64,000 nt of DNA from CAVYXK01 sp963708245 (GTDB taxonomy: Bacteria > Pseudomonadota > Alphaproteobacteria > Acetobacterales > Acetobacteraceae). Shown one piece after another: positions 27,486-44,456 of the stretch. Under the pieces are notes generated by a model. It was not told the DNA's origin, did no database searches, and worked only from the letters and a program-made list of their open reading frames with translations. The position numbers and the translations under genes are program-made. How positions within the stretch are numbered: the first letter of the stretch is position 1; the number at the start of each line of letters is the position of its first letter. The stretch spans positions 2,418,001-2,482,000 of the forward strand of contig OY970201.1 in NCBI GenBank assembly GCA_963708245.1, given 5' to 3'.

Positions 27486-28406
27486 TCACTCCGCCCGCAG
27501 TACCTCCAACTTCGCCAGCCCGCCTGCCGCGTGATCCAAGAAAGCGCGCACGCGCAACGGCATATGCCGCGCGCTGGCGACCACGAGCTGCACTGGCAAC
27601 GGCGAGCGCTCAAAGCTCACCAGCAGACGCACAAGCCGCCCGGCCACAAGGTCCGCCGCCACCTGGTACGACAGCGCCGAGGCAATACCACGGCCGTCGC
27701 GTGCCGCCGACAATGCCGCATCCACCTGATTGACGATCAGCCGCGGCGCCAGGCGCACCGCTCGCTCGCGCGCGCCGTCCCGGAACCGCCACTCCATCGG
27801 CGCCGCCCGGCCCGAAGTGAAGATGATGCTGTGCGACGACAACTCGCCCGGCTCGCGCGGGGTGCCGCGCTCCGCCAGATAGGACGGCGCGGCAACTACC
27901 ACGCGGCGCACCTGACCGACCCGACGCGCGACCAGCCCTGAATCCGCGAGCTGTCCGATCCGCAGGGCGACATCAAGTCCCTCCTCGATCAGGTCCAGAT
28001 AGCGGTCGGACAAAATCAGCTCCGCCCGCAGCTCGGGATGCGCATCCAGGAAGCTCGACACCAGCGGCATCACGTGCATGCGCCCGAACACGTTCGGCGC
28101 AGAGATCAGCAAAGAACCTCGCAGGCTGCTCCCTTGCTCCGCGCCGGCCCGCATCGCTTCCTCGAAATCAGCAAGCAGGGCGCGCGCCCGGTCGGCGAGC
28201 AGGCGGCCAGCCTCGGTAGGGGCGAGGCGACGAGTAGTACGCTCGACCAGGCGCGTGCCCAGTCGCTCTTCCAGGCCGGCCAGCGCGCGGCTTATGGCCG
28301 GCGGTGAACGACGCAGGCGCCGCCCGGCGGCGGCCAGACTGCCGCCGTCGATGATCGCCACGAAGACGGCAAGCTCGTCCAGGCGGTCCAATTCACCCTT
28401 CCACAA
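27486..28406 (-). CDS. LysR family transcriptional regulator
   Basis: 306 residues. The N-terminal winged HTH is in VAIIDGGSLAAAGRRLRRSP PAISRALAGLEERLG form, followed by the usual LTEAG-like APTEAGRLLADRARALL and a LysR substrate-binding domain (LRGSLLISAPNVFGRMHVMP). It is divergent from the PNPOx-like gene with an 89-base spacer, the classical arrangement for a LysR target. The inducer is unknown. It converges on the Cys-rich gene with a 21-base gap. Confidence 0.92.
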   Translation of the reverse strand: MWKGELDRLDELAVFVAIIDGGSLAAAGRRLRRSPPAISRALAGLEERLGTRLVERTTRRLAPTEAGRLLADRARALLADFEEAMRAGAEQGSSLRGSLLISAPNVFGRMHVMPLVSSFLDAHPELRAELILSDRYLDLIEEGLDVALRIGQLADSGLVARRVGQVRRVVVAAPSYLAERGTPREPGELSSHSIIFTSGRAAPMEWRFRDGARERAVRLAPRLIVNQVDAALSAARDGRGIASALSYQVAADLVAGRLVRLLVSFERSPLPVQLVVASARHMPLRVRAFLDHAAGGLAKLEVLRAE

Positions 28407-28495
28407 TACGGAATGCTGACTTGCCGGGTTGCACCATTTCGTGCGCTGGACGCAATGCCAACCTCTTCCGCCTGCGCAAGTGGCAGGAGGGGATC

Positions 28496-29584
28496 ATGCC
28501 CGAACTGATGCAGGCGGAACGCATAGACCCGTACCACCCTGGGGAGCGCCTCGCCCAGGAACGCGTCGGGGTGCGCACGCGCATGGCCGCTCGCGGCGGC
28601 GCGGCGATCCGGGACTGGATGCCTGATCAGCACCGGTCCTTCTTCGCCACCCTGCCGTTTCTGCTGATCGCGGCGACCGATCACTTTGGTTGGCCCGCAG
28701 GCTCGGTGCTGGAAGGGCCGCCGGGTTTCATCTCCAGCTCCAACCCGCGTAGCCTTCGCATTGCTGCGCGCCTGGACGAAGCTGGTGACCCGGTGGCGTC
28801 CCATCTGGTCGAAGGGGCAGGCGTCGGGATGCTCGGCATCGATCTGGCGACGCGGCGGCGTAACCGCGCCAACGGCCGGATCACACGCATCAACCACGAC
28901 AGCGTGGACATCGAGGTCGAGCAGAGCTTCGGCAATTGTGCGCAGTATATCCAGCGCCGGGAGATCGTGCCGGTCGAAGCTGTCGGGACGCCCGCCGCGC
29001 CCGAGCCGCTGGCCGGGATCGACGCCGACGCAACGCGCCTGATCGTCGCATCCGACACGTTCTTCGTCGCATCGAGTGCGGGTGATGCGGTGGACATGTC
29101 GCACCGGGGCGGGCGGCCGAGCTTCGTGCGCGTGGACAGCGACGTGCTGACGATCCCCGATTTCGCCGGCAACCGCTATTTCAACACGCTCGGCAATTTC
29201 CTGATCTCGCCGCGGGCAGGGCTGATGTTCATCGACTTCGCCCGCGGGGATCTGCTGCATCTCTCCGGCAAGGTCGAAATCGTCTGGGACAGCGAGGAGG
29301 CGCACCAGTTTGCCGGCGCCGAACGCTTGTGGCGGGTGCGGGTGTCGCATGGCTGGCGACAGCGCGGCGCGCTGAGGTTGCGTTGGGTTTTCCGCGACTA
29401 CGCGCCGACGACCGAGCGCACCGGTACGTGGGACGTCGCCCGCCGAGCAGAGGGACCACTCTCTACCGACGCAGACGTTCTCTCAGGACAGTCAACGTCA
29501 GCCGCTCCCGCATCAGTTCCGACAACAAGGCAGTCTCGCGGTCACGCCCGGCTGTGGCGACGGCCGCAACTATCCCATCCTTGA
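28496..29584 (+). CDS. Pyridoxamine 5'-phosphate oxidase-like (split beta-barrel) flavoprotein
   Basis: About 362 residues. The ATG at 28496 follows aggagggg. Two split-barrel halves are visible: FFATLPFLLIAATDHFGWP to the middle, and TFFVASSAGDAVDMSHRGGRPSFVRV, FAGNRYFNTLGNFLISPRAG, GLMFIDFARGDLLHLSGKVEI. Similar proteins bind flavin, heme or F420, and some are fused to ferredoxin-reductase modules. The last ~40 residues (from about RRAEGPLSTD) overlap the convergent Rieske-FAD gene by 122 bases and are low complexity; the native end may be earlier. It is likely controlled by the divergent LysR. Confidence 0.8.
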   Translation: MPELMQAERIDPYHPGERLAQERVGVRTRMAARGGAAIRDWMPDQHRSFFATLPFLLIAATDHFGWPAGSVLEGPPGFISSSNPRSLRIAARLDEAGDPVASHLVEGAGVGMLGIDLATRRRNRANGRITRINHDSVDIEVEQSFGNCAQYIQRREIVPVEAVGTPAAPEPLAGIDADATRLIVASDTFFVASSAGDAVDMSHRGGRPSFVRVDSDVLTIPDFAGNRYFNTLGNFLISPRAGLMFIDFARGDLLHLSGKVEIVWDSEEAHQFAGAERLWRVRVSHGWRQRGALRLRWVFRDYAPTTERTGTWDVARRAEGPLSTDADVLSGQSTSAAPASVPTTRQSRGHARLWRRPQLSHP

Positions 29585-30992
29585 CGTAGAAGGTAAGAAA
29601 ATCGAACGAGCCGATATCGCCATCGACCACGATCTCGTCCCACTGATCCGCGTGACCGACATAATCGACAACCACGTCGTGCTGTGCGGTCCAGAAGAAC
29701 GGCACTCGGGTATAGGGCTCGTCATGCCCGAGCATATTGCGCGCCGCCGTGCGCCCCTGCTGCTCGGCCACCCGCCAGTGCTCGATCCGCAGCCTATTGC
29801 CGTCCGGCCCAGGGAACGCGGCGATATCGCCCGCGGCGTACAGCCCATCGGCGGCGCGCAGGTGCCGATCGACCATGATGCCGCCGTCCTTCGCTTTGCT
29901 CACGTTGGCAACGAACTCGGTCACCGGTTGCACGCCGATGCCCACCAGCACGATCCGAGTCGCCAGCCGCTCGCCCGACTCCAAAACCACCGCCTGCGTC
30001 GCATCATCCCCCTCAATTCGCGCCACCGACGCACCGAGGCGGAATTCGACGCCCTTGCGCTCGTGCAGCCGGCGCAGCGCGCTGGCCAGTTCCGGACCGA
30101 ACTGCTTGGCGAAAGGCAGCTTCTCGGGGCCGACCACCGTGACCTTGACACCCTTCTGGGTCAGTGCGCTGGCAGCCTCCATCCCAATGAAGCTGGTTCC
30201 GATCACCACCGCGCTGGCACCGTCTTGGGTCGCCTCCAGGACCGCAGCAGCGTCCGCGCGGTGCCGCAGGGTCAACACTCCGCGCAGATGGCTGCCGGGC
30301 AAGTCGAGCCTTCGCGGCCGACCGCCGGTCGCCAGCAGCGCGACGTCGTAGCCCATCTTCGTGCCGTCCGAGCATTCGAGCCGCTTTACCGCCGCATCGA
30401 GCGCCGTCACTTCAGCGACCACCCGCTCGACATCCAGGCGTTCGCGCTGCGCATCACCCCACAGCGAAAGCTCGTCCAGCTTCCATTGGCCCGCCATCGC
30501 CTCCTTGCTCAACAGCGTGCGGTCGATCGGCTCTTCGGCATAAGGGCCGATCATAATCACCCGGCCGCGGAAGCCGAACTCGCGCAGGCTCGTTGCCGCC
30601 ATGGCCGCCGCTGCCCCATCGCCGATCAACACAGCGGTGCGCTGTTCGGCCGGATCTCGCCGCGCAGGCGCGAATGCCGGCAGTCCGGCAGAATCGACCA
30701 GCACCTGTCCATCGATCACCCGGGCCGCGTAACGGGCCAGCGGCTGCATCGGGGGCGGCTCGACCAGAGCGCCGTCGGCGATCTGGAAAGTGCCGCTGTG
30801 CCATGGGCAGACCAGCCGCCCGTTGCAGACCGCGCCTTCATGCAACGGTGCCCCCGCATGCGGGCATTCGCCGGCGAGCGCATGAATCACCCCATCCAGC
30901 CGGATCAGAACGATCTTGACGCCGTCGATCTCGACCGGCCGCATTCCGCCGTCGGGAATCTCGTCTGATCGCGCTACTGCTCGTTCGGCCAT
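29463..30992 (-). CDS. Rieske-domain FAD-dependent oxidoreductase (AIFM3-like)
   Basis: 509 residues. An N-terminal Rieske [2Fe-2S] domain has Cys43/His45 (CPHAGAPLHEG) and Cys62/His65 (CPWHSGTF). A linker leads to a class-I pyridine-nucleotide-disulfide-type reductase with GDGAAAAMAATSLREFGFRG (FAD), VVIGTSFIGMEAASALTQKG (NADH) and YAAGDIAAFPG (FAD). The combined domain order matches ferredoxin-reductase/AIFM3-like proteins. A soluble cytoplasmic electron-transfer role is expected, with the partner unknown. The next gene on the strand, upstream, is the cupin, 159 bases away. Confidence 0.9.
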   Translation of the reverse strand: MAERAVARSDEIPDGGMRPVEIDGVKIVLIRLDGVIHALAGECPHAGAPLHEGAVCNGRLVCPWHSGTFQIADGALVEPPPMQPLARYAARVIDGQVLVDSAGLPAFAPARRDPAEQRTAVLIGDGAAAAMAATSLREFGFRGRVIMIGPYAEEPIDRTLLSKEAMAGQWKLDELSLWGDAQRERLDVERVVAEVTALDAAVKRLECSDGTKMGYDVALLATGGRPRRLDLPGSHLRGVLTLRHRADAAAVLEATQDGASAVVIGTSFIGMEAASALTQKGVKVTVVGPEKLPFAKQFGPELASALRRLHERKGVEFRLGASVARIEGDDATQAVVLESGERLATRIVLVGIGVQPVTEFVANVSKAKDGGIMVDRHLRAADGLYAAGDIAAFPGPDGNRLRIEHWRVAEQQGRTAARNMLGHDEPYTRVPFFWTAQHDVVVDYVGHADQWDEIVVDGDIGSFDFLTFYVKDGIVAAVATAGRDRETALLSELMRERLTLTVLRERLRR

Positions 30993-31151
30993 CGCTCGCC
31001 TCCGTCATCGTGCGATGAGTTGGCGCGGGTGCTGCTCAATCGTGCCGTCGGCCGCGATGTTGTGATGCCACGGCGAGCGAGCGTGATACCGCCCAGCGGG
31101 TCGAAGCCCGGGGGCAGGACCTCTCCCACAGGACGGAAGAGGTCGAAAGAG

Positions 31152-31649
31152 TCACGCCCAGAGCCGCGGCAGCGCTCCGCCAACACCAGTGACCGGGTCC
31201 GCCGCCGGCACCGGCACCTTGGCGATATTGCCCACCACCTCGTCGTGCTCCGCCGGTTGGCCGCGGCGCGTATCCGGCCGCCCGCCCGGCACATCCGGAT
31301 AAGCGCCGACGATCAGCAGATCAGGCGACTGGCCCTGGTTGCAATGACCCACGCCGGCGGGCAGCACCACCACGTCACCGGCACCGACTTCTAGCACGCG
31401 ACCCGAGGGGCCGCCGAACAGCACCGTCGCCTGTCCGCGCGCCACCCCCAGCACCTCGTGCGCGGTACTGTGGAAATGGTGAAACGGATGCACCCCGTCC
31501 CGCCAAGCAGGAGGCCACCGATTGGCGGCGAACAGCCGTTCGATCGCCGCCGGGTCAGCCGGCACCGCCTGTCGGTACACAAGCAACGGCAGGTGCGAGT
31601 TGGGAATCGCGCCGTCGTCCTCGAAGGTGAAGGTCTCGGGTTCCGTCAT
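31152..31649 (-). CDS. Cupin domain protein
   Basis: 165 residues. Cupin motif 1 is HPFHHFHSTAHEVLGVARG and motif 2 includes VLPAGVGHCNQG, giving the usual His/Glu/His metal site. The fold houses dioxygenases, isomerases and sugar-binding regulators, so no reaction can be assigned. It lies directly downstream of rpoC (12-base gap) on the same strand and may be read through from the RNA polymerase operon. An imperfect gacctct/agaggtc hairpin (31118-31144) follows. Confidence 0.85.
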   Translation of the reverse strand: MTEPETFTFEDDGAIPNSHLPLLVYRQAVPADPAAIERLFAANRWPPAWRDGVHPFHHFHSTAHEVLGVARGQATVLFGGPSGRVLEVGAGDVVVLPAGVGHCNQGQSPDLLIVGAYPDVPGGRPDTRRGQPAEHDEVVGNIAKVPVPAADPVTGVGGALPRLWA

Positions 31650-31661
31650 CCACCGTCCTCC

Positions 31662-35813
<4,152 letters not shown>

Positions 35814-35920
35814 GCGTCTGTCACCCTTTCACAGGGAAGCTTCGTCACGGCCGGAGAAGGCGGGCCATGACGTCGAGAGGTCGTTGCCCGTCACGACCCA
35901 AAGCCGATCACGTCCGATAC

Positions 35921-40103
<4,183 letters not shown>

Positions 40104-40255
40104 CGACTGTCCTGCTCGCCCTGGTTACTCGGTGGCACCCGTCATCCGTGGCGCCCGATCCCTTTTTGTCCCGTCGCCGCAAAACGGAAACGCGGGCGGG
40201 AACGCCCCTGCTCCCGCCCGTGCCAGCCTTGCGGCCTTCCTTACATCATCCGATC

Positions 40256-40290
40256 GCGCCGTCCGGCAAAGAGCCCAAGCCGAACGGCGC
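40256..40290. other. Hairpin in rplL-rpoB spacer
   Basis: gcgccgtccggc (40256-40267) pairs with gccgaacggcgc (40279-40290), 12-bp arms with one internal mismatch. It lies in the 214-base rplL-rpoB gap. On the plus strand a T-run follows, but the operon runs on the minus strand, where no U-tract follows the stem, so it is better read as an attenuator or RNase-processing structure than a full terminator. Confidence 0.55.
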
Positions 40291-40317
40291 TTTTCTATTG
40301 TTCCCGTCTAAGCCCTC

Positions 40318-40704
40318 TTACTTGACCTCGACGCCGGCGCCCGCATCCTCGAGCATCTTGCGGAGCTTGGCCGCCTCGTCCTTGCTGACGCCTTCCTTGA
40401 CCGTCTTCGGCGCACCTTCGACCAAATCCTTGGCCTCCTTCAGACCCAGGCCGGTGATGGTGCGGACCTCTTTGATCACGTTGATCTTCTTGTCGCCGGC
40501 CTTGGTCAAGACGACGGTGAACTCGGTCTGCTCCTCGGCCGGTGCGGCGGCCGCGGCGGCAGCGCCGGTCGCCGGAGCCGCGGCAACAGCCACGGGTGCG
40601 GCAGCAGAGACGCCCCACTTATCTTCGAGTAACTTGGTGAGCTCGGCCGCCTCAAGCACAGTGAGGCCGGACAGCTCCTCGGCCAGCTTCTGCAGATCTG
40701 CCAT
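40318..40704 (-). CDS. rplL: 50S ribosomal protein L7/L12
   Basis: 128 residues. An N-terminal dimerisation region (MADLQKLAEELSGLTVLEAAEL), an Ala-rich hinge around residues 35-55, and the C-terminal factor-binding domain (EFTVVLTKAGDKKINVIKEV; GLKEAKDLVEGAPKTVKEGV) are all present. It is the stalk protein recruiting translation factors. It lies 82 bases after rplJ. Confidence 0.98.
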   Translation of the reverse strand: MADLQKLAEELSGLTVLEAAELTKLLEDKWGVSAAAPVAVAAAPATGAAAAAAAPAEEQTEFTVVLTKAGDKKINVIKEVRTITGLGLKEAKDLVEGAPKTVKEGVSKDEAAKLRKMLEDAGAGVEVK

Positions 40705-40786
40705 TTGCGTAGGTTCCCTAATCTAGACCCTGTGTGGTTCCGTTCAAGGCGGATTTCTCCGACCAGCTCAATTCTGGCGCCGCCGC

Positions 40787-41311
40787 TCAGGCGGGCGCCG
40801 ACTCCTCTTTGCGGGCGAAGGCGCCGAAGACCCGGGCGAGCCCGCCGGCGGGCGCCGCCAGCACGCTGGCGATCCGCGTCGCCGGCGTGGCGATCAGGCC
40901 GAGCAGACCGGCTCGGAGCTGATCCAGGCCGGGAAGCTCGGCCAGCGCGCGCACCCCATCGGAGTCGAGCGCACGGGCGCCGAGCGCGCCGCCCACCACC
41001 ACCAGCTTCTCATTGAGGCGGCTGTAATCGACCGTCGCCTTGGCGACCGCGATCGGATCGGACGCCCAGGCAAGTGCGGTCGGGCCCTTCAGCAGTGGCC
41101 TGATGGCGGCGAAAGGCGTGCCTTCCAGCGCCCGGGTGGCCAGCCGGTTCTTCGCCACCTTGAAGGTGGCGCCCGCGGCTCGCATCCGGCGGCGCAGATC
41201 CGTCGCCTCGGCCACGGTCAGACCCTGGTTGCGGGTGACCACGACCATCGACGTCTCGGCGAACACCTGAGCGAGCCCGGCAACAAAGTCCCGCTTCTGT
41301 GCGCGGTCCAT
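40787..41311 (-). CDS. rplJ: 50S ribosomal protein L10
   Basis: 174 residues from MDRAQKRDFVAGLAQVF, with VVTRNQGLTVAEATDLRRRM and LKGPTALAWASDPIAVAK. L10 anchors the L7/L12 stalk and represses its own operon by binding the leader. I chose ATG 41311 over an in-frame ATG at 41353, because the extra residues are non-native and a ggag ribosome site precedes 41311. The 236-base upstream spacer is the leader. Confidence 0.97.
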   Translation of the reverse strand: MDRAQKRDFVAGLAQVFAETSMVVVTRNQGLTVAEATDLRRRMRAAGATFKVAKNRLATRALEGTPFAAIRPLLKGPTALAWASDPIAVAKATVDYSRLNEKLVVVGGALGARALDSDGVRALAELPGLDQLRAGLLGLIATPATRIASVLAAPAGGLARVFGAFARKEESAPA

Positions 41312-41547
41312 GTGCTCTCCGTTCTCTGGGCCGGGCGCGTTTGGACCGCGCACGGCCGGTTGCTCATGTTCGCCTGTCCTTCAGTCGGAACCACCGAGGG
41401 CACCCTCAGCGGGAACCTCGGCACCCCGTCTTTCGCGCGCGGGCCTCGGCCCATTAACCCCGAGGGGACGTGCGGTCTCGGACAGGTTCGGGCGCCTCCC
41501 GGCACCCTGCCCGCCGCCCCGGGTCGAACCGGAGCGACGTATCTCGT
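41312..41547 (-). promoter_or_regulatory. rplA-rplJ spacer, probable L10 autoregulatory leader
   Basis: A non-coding gap of 236 bases within an otherwise tight operon. On the minus strand it contains stem-forming segments, e.g. ccgagg...cctcgg around a gctgagggtgc loop. This position is where L10(L12)4 binds the mRNA in many bacteria. I infer a leader; I have not verified the fold. Confidence 0.45.
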
Positions 41548-42241
41548 TCATCCAGTCAGGCTGCCGATATCGACCCTCACGCCAGGCCCCATCGTGGAGC
41601 TCAACGCCACGGACTTCACGTACGTGCCCTTCGCGCCCGCCGGCCTGGCGCGCTGAATCGCGTCGGCCAGCGCCCGGGCGTTCTCCAGCAGCTTCTGCTC
41701 CTCGAAACTCGCCTTGCCGATACCGGCGTGGATGATGCCCGCCTTCTCGGCGCGAAACTCGACCTGGCCGCCCTTTGCGGCAGCGACCGCGCCTTTCACG
41801 TCCATCGTAACAGTACCCGAGGCGGGGGTTCGGCATCAGCCCGCGTGGACCGAGGATTTTGCCGAGCCGTCCGACTACCCCCATCAGGTCCGGGGTGGCG
41901 ATGCAGCGGTCGAAATTGATCTCGCCCGCTTGCACCTTCTCGGCAAGGTCCTCGGCGCCGACCACGTCGGCCCCGGCAGCGAGCGCCTCCTCGGCTTTCG
42001 GTCCGCGGGCGAACACGCCGACCCGCACCGTCTTGCCGGTGCCATTCGGCAGGCTGATCAGGCCGCGCACCATCTGGTCGGCGTGCCGCGGGTCGATGCC
42101 GAGATTCATGGACATCTCGACAGTCTCGTCGAATTTCGCCTTAGCGTTCTGCTTCACCAGCCGGACCGCCTCGGGCAACGGATACGGCTTCGACTTGTCG
42201 AAGCTCGCATAGGCCGCCTTCAGCCGCTTGTCGTGCGCCAT
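41548..42241 (-). CDS. rplA: 50S ribosomal protein L1 (one-base insertion frameshift)
   Basis: L1 starts at 42241 (MAHDKRLKAAYASFDKSKPY) and runs to GPRGLMPNPRLG, where an extra C in the plus-strand ccc run (41816-41818) shifts the frame. The second part continues TVTMDVKGAVAAAKGGQVEF to VDIGSLTG at 41548. Corrected length is 230 residues, exactly the family size. As rplA is nearly always required for good growth, an assembly error is the best explanation. It lies 3 bases after rplK. Confidence 0.94.
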
Positions 42242-42244
42242 GGC

Positions 42245-42679
42245 TCAGCCCTCCACCACCGTCAGGCCCATCGACCGGGCCGAGCCGGCCAACATGCGAA
42301 CCGCGGCCTCGATATCGCCGGCATTCATGTCCTGCATCTTTTGGACTGCGATCTCGCGCAACTGGGTCATGGTGACGCGACCGACCGTGGCGCCCTTGCC
42401 GGTGGCGGTCGAGCCCTTCTCGATGCCGGCCGCCTTCTTCAAGAAATAGGTGTTGGGCGGCGTCTTCATGATGAAGCTGTAGGTGCGGTCGGCATAGGCC
42501 GTGATCACCACCGGAACTGGCATTCCGGGTTCCATGTTGGCCGTCTGCGCGTTGAAATCCTTGACGAATTGCATGATGTTGAGGCCGCGCTGGCCGAGCG
42601 CAGGACCCACCGGCGGCGACGGGTTCGCCTTGCCGGCCGGAATTTGCAACTTGATGTAGCCGACGATCTTCTTTGCCAT
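42245..42679 (-). CDS. rplK: 50S ribosomal protein L11
   Basis: 144 residues from MAKKIVGYIKLQIPAGKANP, with PPVGPALGQRGLNIMQFVKD and the C-terminal rRNA-binding domain ending AGSARSMGLTVVEG. It forms part of the GTPase-associated centre. It is the first gene of rplKAJL-rpoBC here: upstream is a plus-strand carbonic anhydrase remnant, not nusG, so the operon promoter must be in 42680-42860. Confidence 0.98.
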   Translation of the reverse strand: MAKKIVGYIKLQIPAGKANPSPPVGPALGQRGLNIMQFVKDFNAQTANMEPGMPVPVVITAYADRTYSFIMKTPPNTYFLKKAAGIEKGSTATGKGATVGRVTMTQLREIAVQKMQDMNAGDIEAAVRMLAGSARSMGLTVVEG

Positions 42680-42860
42680 ATCGCTATCCCTGGTCTTCCA
42701 GACGTGCCAAGGACCGCGGTGCGAACGACGCCTCGCGTCTCCCGCGTTCCAGTGAAGCGCGGCCATGTAGAGGATCGGCGCAGCAGAGTCCAGGGCCGGG
42801 AGGAAAGAGGGAACGACGCAAACCATAGGGACCGGCACGGCGACGCTACCTGCCGCCGAG

Positions 42861-43432
42861 GCGTGCCGATGCGGCGCCTGCGTCGCCGGCAAGCTGAACC
42901 GGCGCCGCCTGTTTGCTGGCGTGGCCGCAAGCCTGATCGCCGCCCGGCCGCTTTCGGCCAGTGCACAGACCAGCCTCACGCCGGCCCAGGCGCTCGACCG
43001 GCTGATGGACGGCAACCGGCGCTTCGCCGAGGGGCGGCTCACCTCGCTCAAAGAGGACCCCGCGATTCTCCGGCAAAGCACGGTCGAGAAGCAGGAGCCG
43101 TTTGCCGCGGTGCTCGCCTGCTCCGACTCGCGGGTTCCGGCACGAAGGTGATCCTCGTGCTCGGTCACGCCAACTGCGGCGCGGTGAAGGCGGCGATTCA
43201 GGGCAAAGCGGCGCCTGGACGGATCAGCGCACTCTACAGCGCGATCCATCCCGCCGTGGAGCAGGCCGGGCCTGACCTCACCGCGGTGATCCGCGCCAAT
43301 GCCCGGCTGCAGGCCCGGCTGGTGCGGGATTCGTCCCCGGTGATCTCGGAGCTGGCGAAGCAGGGACGGATCGAGGTCCTGGCCGGATATTACGAGCTGG
43401 CTACCGGCCGAGTCTCGACCATCGGGCTCTAG
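42861..43432 (+). pseudogene. Beta-class carbonic anhydrase, Tat-exported, with internal deletion
   Basis: The first part reads CRCGACVAGKLNRRRLFAGV, a twin-arginine signal, then LTPAQALDRLMDGNRRFAEG and FAAVLACSDSRVP (Zn-binding Cys and Asp). The frame then breaks at about 43140 and resumes as GTKVILVLGHANCGAVKAAI (Zn-binding His and Cys) to the end. About 35-40 residues usually lying between CSDSRVP and GTKVILVLGH (the FVTRVAGN region) are absent, so this is a deletion plus frameshift rather than a lone indel. No ATG lies in a sensible position for the start. The predicted location was periplasmic. It is adjacent to, and divergent from, rplK. Confidence 0.75.
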
Positions 43433-43435
43433 TGG

Positions 43436-44452
43436 ATGGCGCACCCGTCGAGCTGGTTGAAGGCGCTGCCGCAGGGCCTGTGGTGCGAGCCCGGCGGGTT
43501 CTTCATCGATCCGATTGGGACGGTCGATCGCGCCGTGATTACCCACGCCCACTCCGACCATGCGCGGCCCGGACACCAGCACGTGCTCGCCAGCCCGGAG
43601 ACGCTGGCGTTGATGCGCGTTCGGCTGGGCGAGGGCGGGGGCATCACGCAGCAAGCGCTTGCCTGGAACGAGCCGCTTGGCATTGATGGGGTACGACTAT
43701 GGTTGGAGCCGGCAGGCCACGTACTGGGCAGCGCGCAGGTGGTAATCGAGTACGCTGGCAGCCGCGTCGTGGTGAGCGGCGATTACAAGCGCACGCCAGA
43801 CCCTACCTGCACCGCTTTCGAGCCGGTCCGATGCGACCTGTTCGTGACTGAGGCCACCTTTGCCTTGCCGGTGTTCCGCCATCCATCGCCCGAGCACGAG
43901 ATCAACCGGCTGCTCGCCAGTGTCGCATTGTTCCCAGAGCGGACGCATGTCGTCGGCTGCTATGCGCTGGGCAAGTGTCAGCGGCTGATCGCCTTGCTGC
44001 GGCGCGCCGACTGGGACCGGCCGATCTGGCTTCATGGTGCCCTTGCTTCGCTCTGCGAAGCGTACGAGGCGCTGGGAGTACCGCTAGGCGACCTCCGGCT
44101 GGCAACCGCCGCAGCGAAAGGCGAGCTCGAAGGCGCGATCGTTCTCGCGCCGCCCGGCGCGATTGCCGACCGCTGGGCGCGCCGGCTCTCTGATCCGGTG
44201 GTGGCGCTCGCCTCCGGCTGGATGCGGGTGCGCCAGCGGGCGAAATCGCGCGGGATCGAACTGCCGCTGGTAATCTCGGACCACGCCGACTGGGACGAGC
44301 TGAACGCGACCATCGACGAAACCGGCGCGCCGGAAATCTGGGTGACGCACGGACGCGAGGAGGCACTGATCCACGCTGCAGGGCAGCGGGGGATCGCCGG
44401 CCATGCGCTGCGGCTGTTGGGCTACGAAGAAGAGGACGAAGCCGCGGTTTGA
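43436..44452 (+). CDS. Ligase-associated DNA exonuclease (MBL fold)
   Basis: 338 residues. A metallo-beta-lactamase/beta-CASP-like nuclease: the HxHxDH motif is THAHSDHA (His37, His39, Asp41, His42), with further ligands in EPAGHVLGSAQVVIEY and LVISDHADWDELN. It matches the family usually encoded with an ATP-dependent DNA ligase and an Lhr-type DEXH helicase in alphaproteobacteria. Neither partner is in this window. Its ATG is 4 bases after the carbonic anhydrase remnant stop. Confidence 0.85.
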   Translation: MAHPSSWLKALPQGLWCEPGGFFIDPIGTVDRAVITHAHSDHARPGHQHVLASPETLALMRVRLGEGGGITQQALAWNEPLGIDGVRLWLEPAGHVLGSAQVVIEYAGSRVVVSGDYKRTPDPTCTAFEPVRCDLFVTEATFALPVFRHPSPEHEINRLLASVALFPERTHVVGCYALGKCQRLIALLRRADWDRPIWLHGALASLCEAYEALGVPLGDLRLATAAAKGELEGAIVLAPPGAIADRWARRLSDPVVALASGWMRVRQRAKSRGIELPLVISDHADWDELNATIDETGAPEIWVTHGREEALIHAAGQRGIAGHALRLLGYEEEDEAAV

Positions 44453-44456
44453 CCCA

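Noticed and set aside
31118..31144. gacctct/agaggtc hairpin after the cupin gene
   Set aside because: Only a 7-bp stem with a long loop and no T-run; too weak to call a terminator or a repeat copy.
41714..42860. Plus-strand ORF over rplA/rplK reaching the carbonic anhydrase remnant
   Set aside because: The part opposite rplA and rplK is a shadow; only its end (after 43140) carries carbonic anhydrase sequence.
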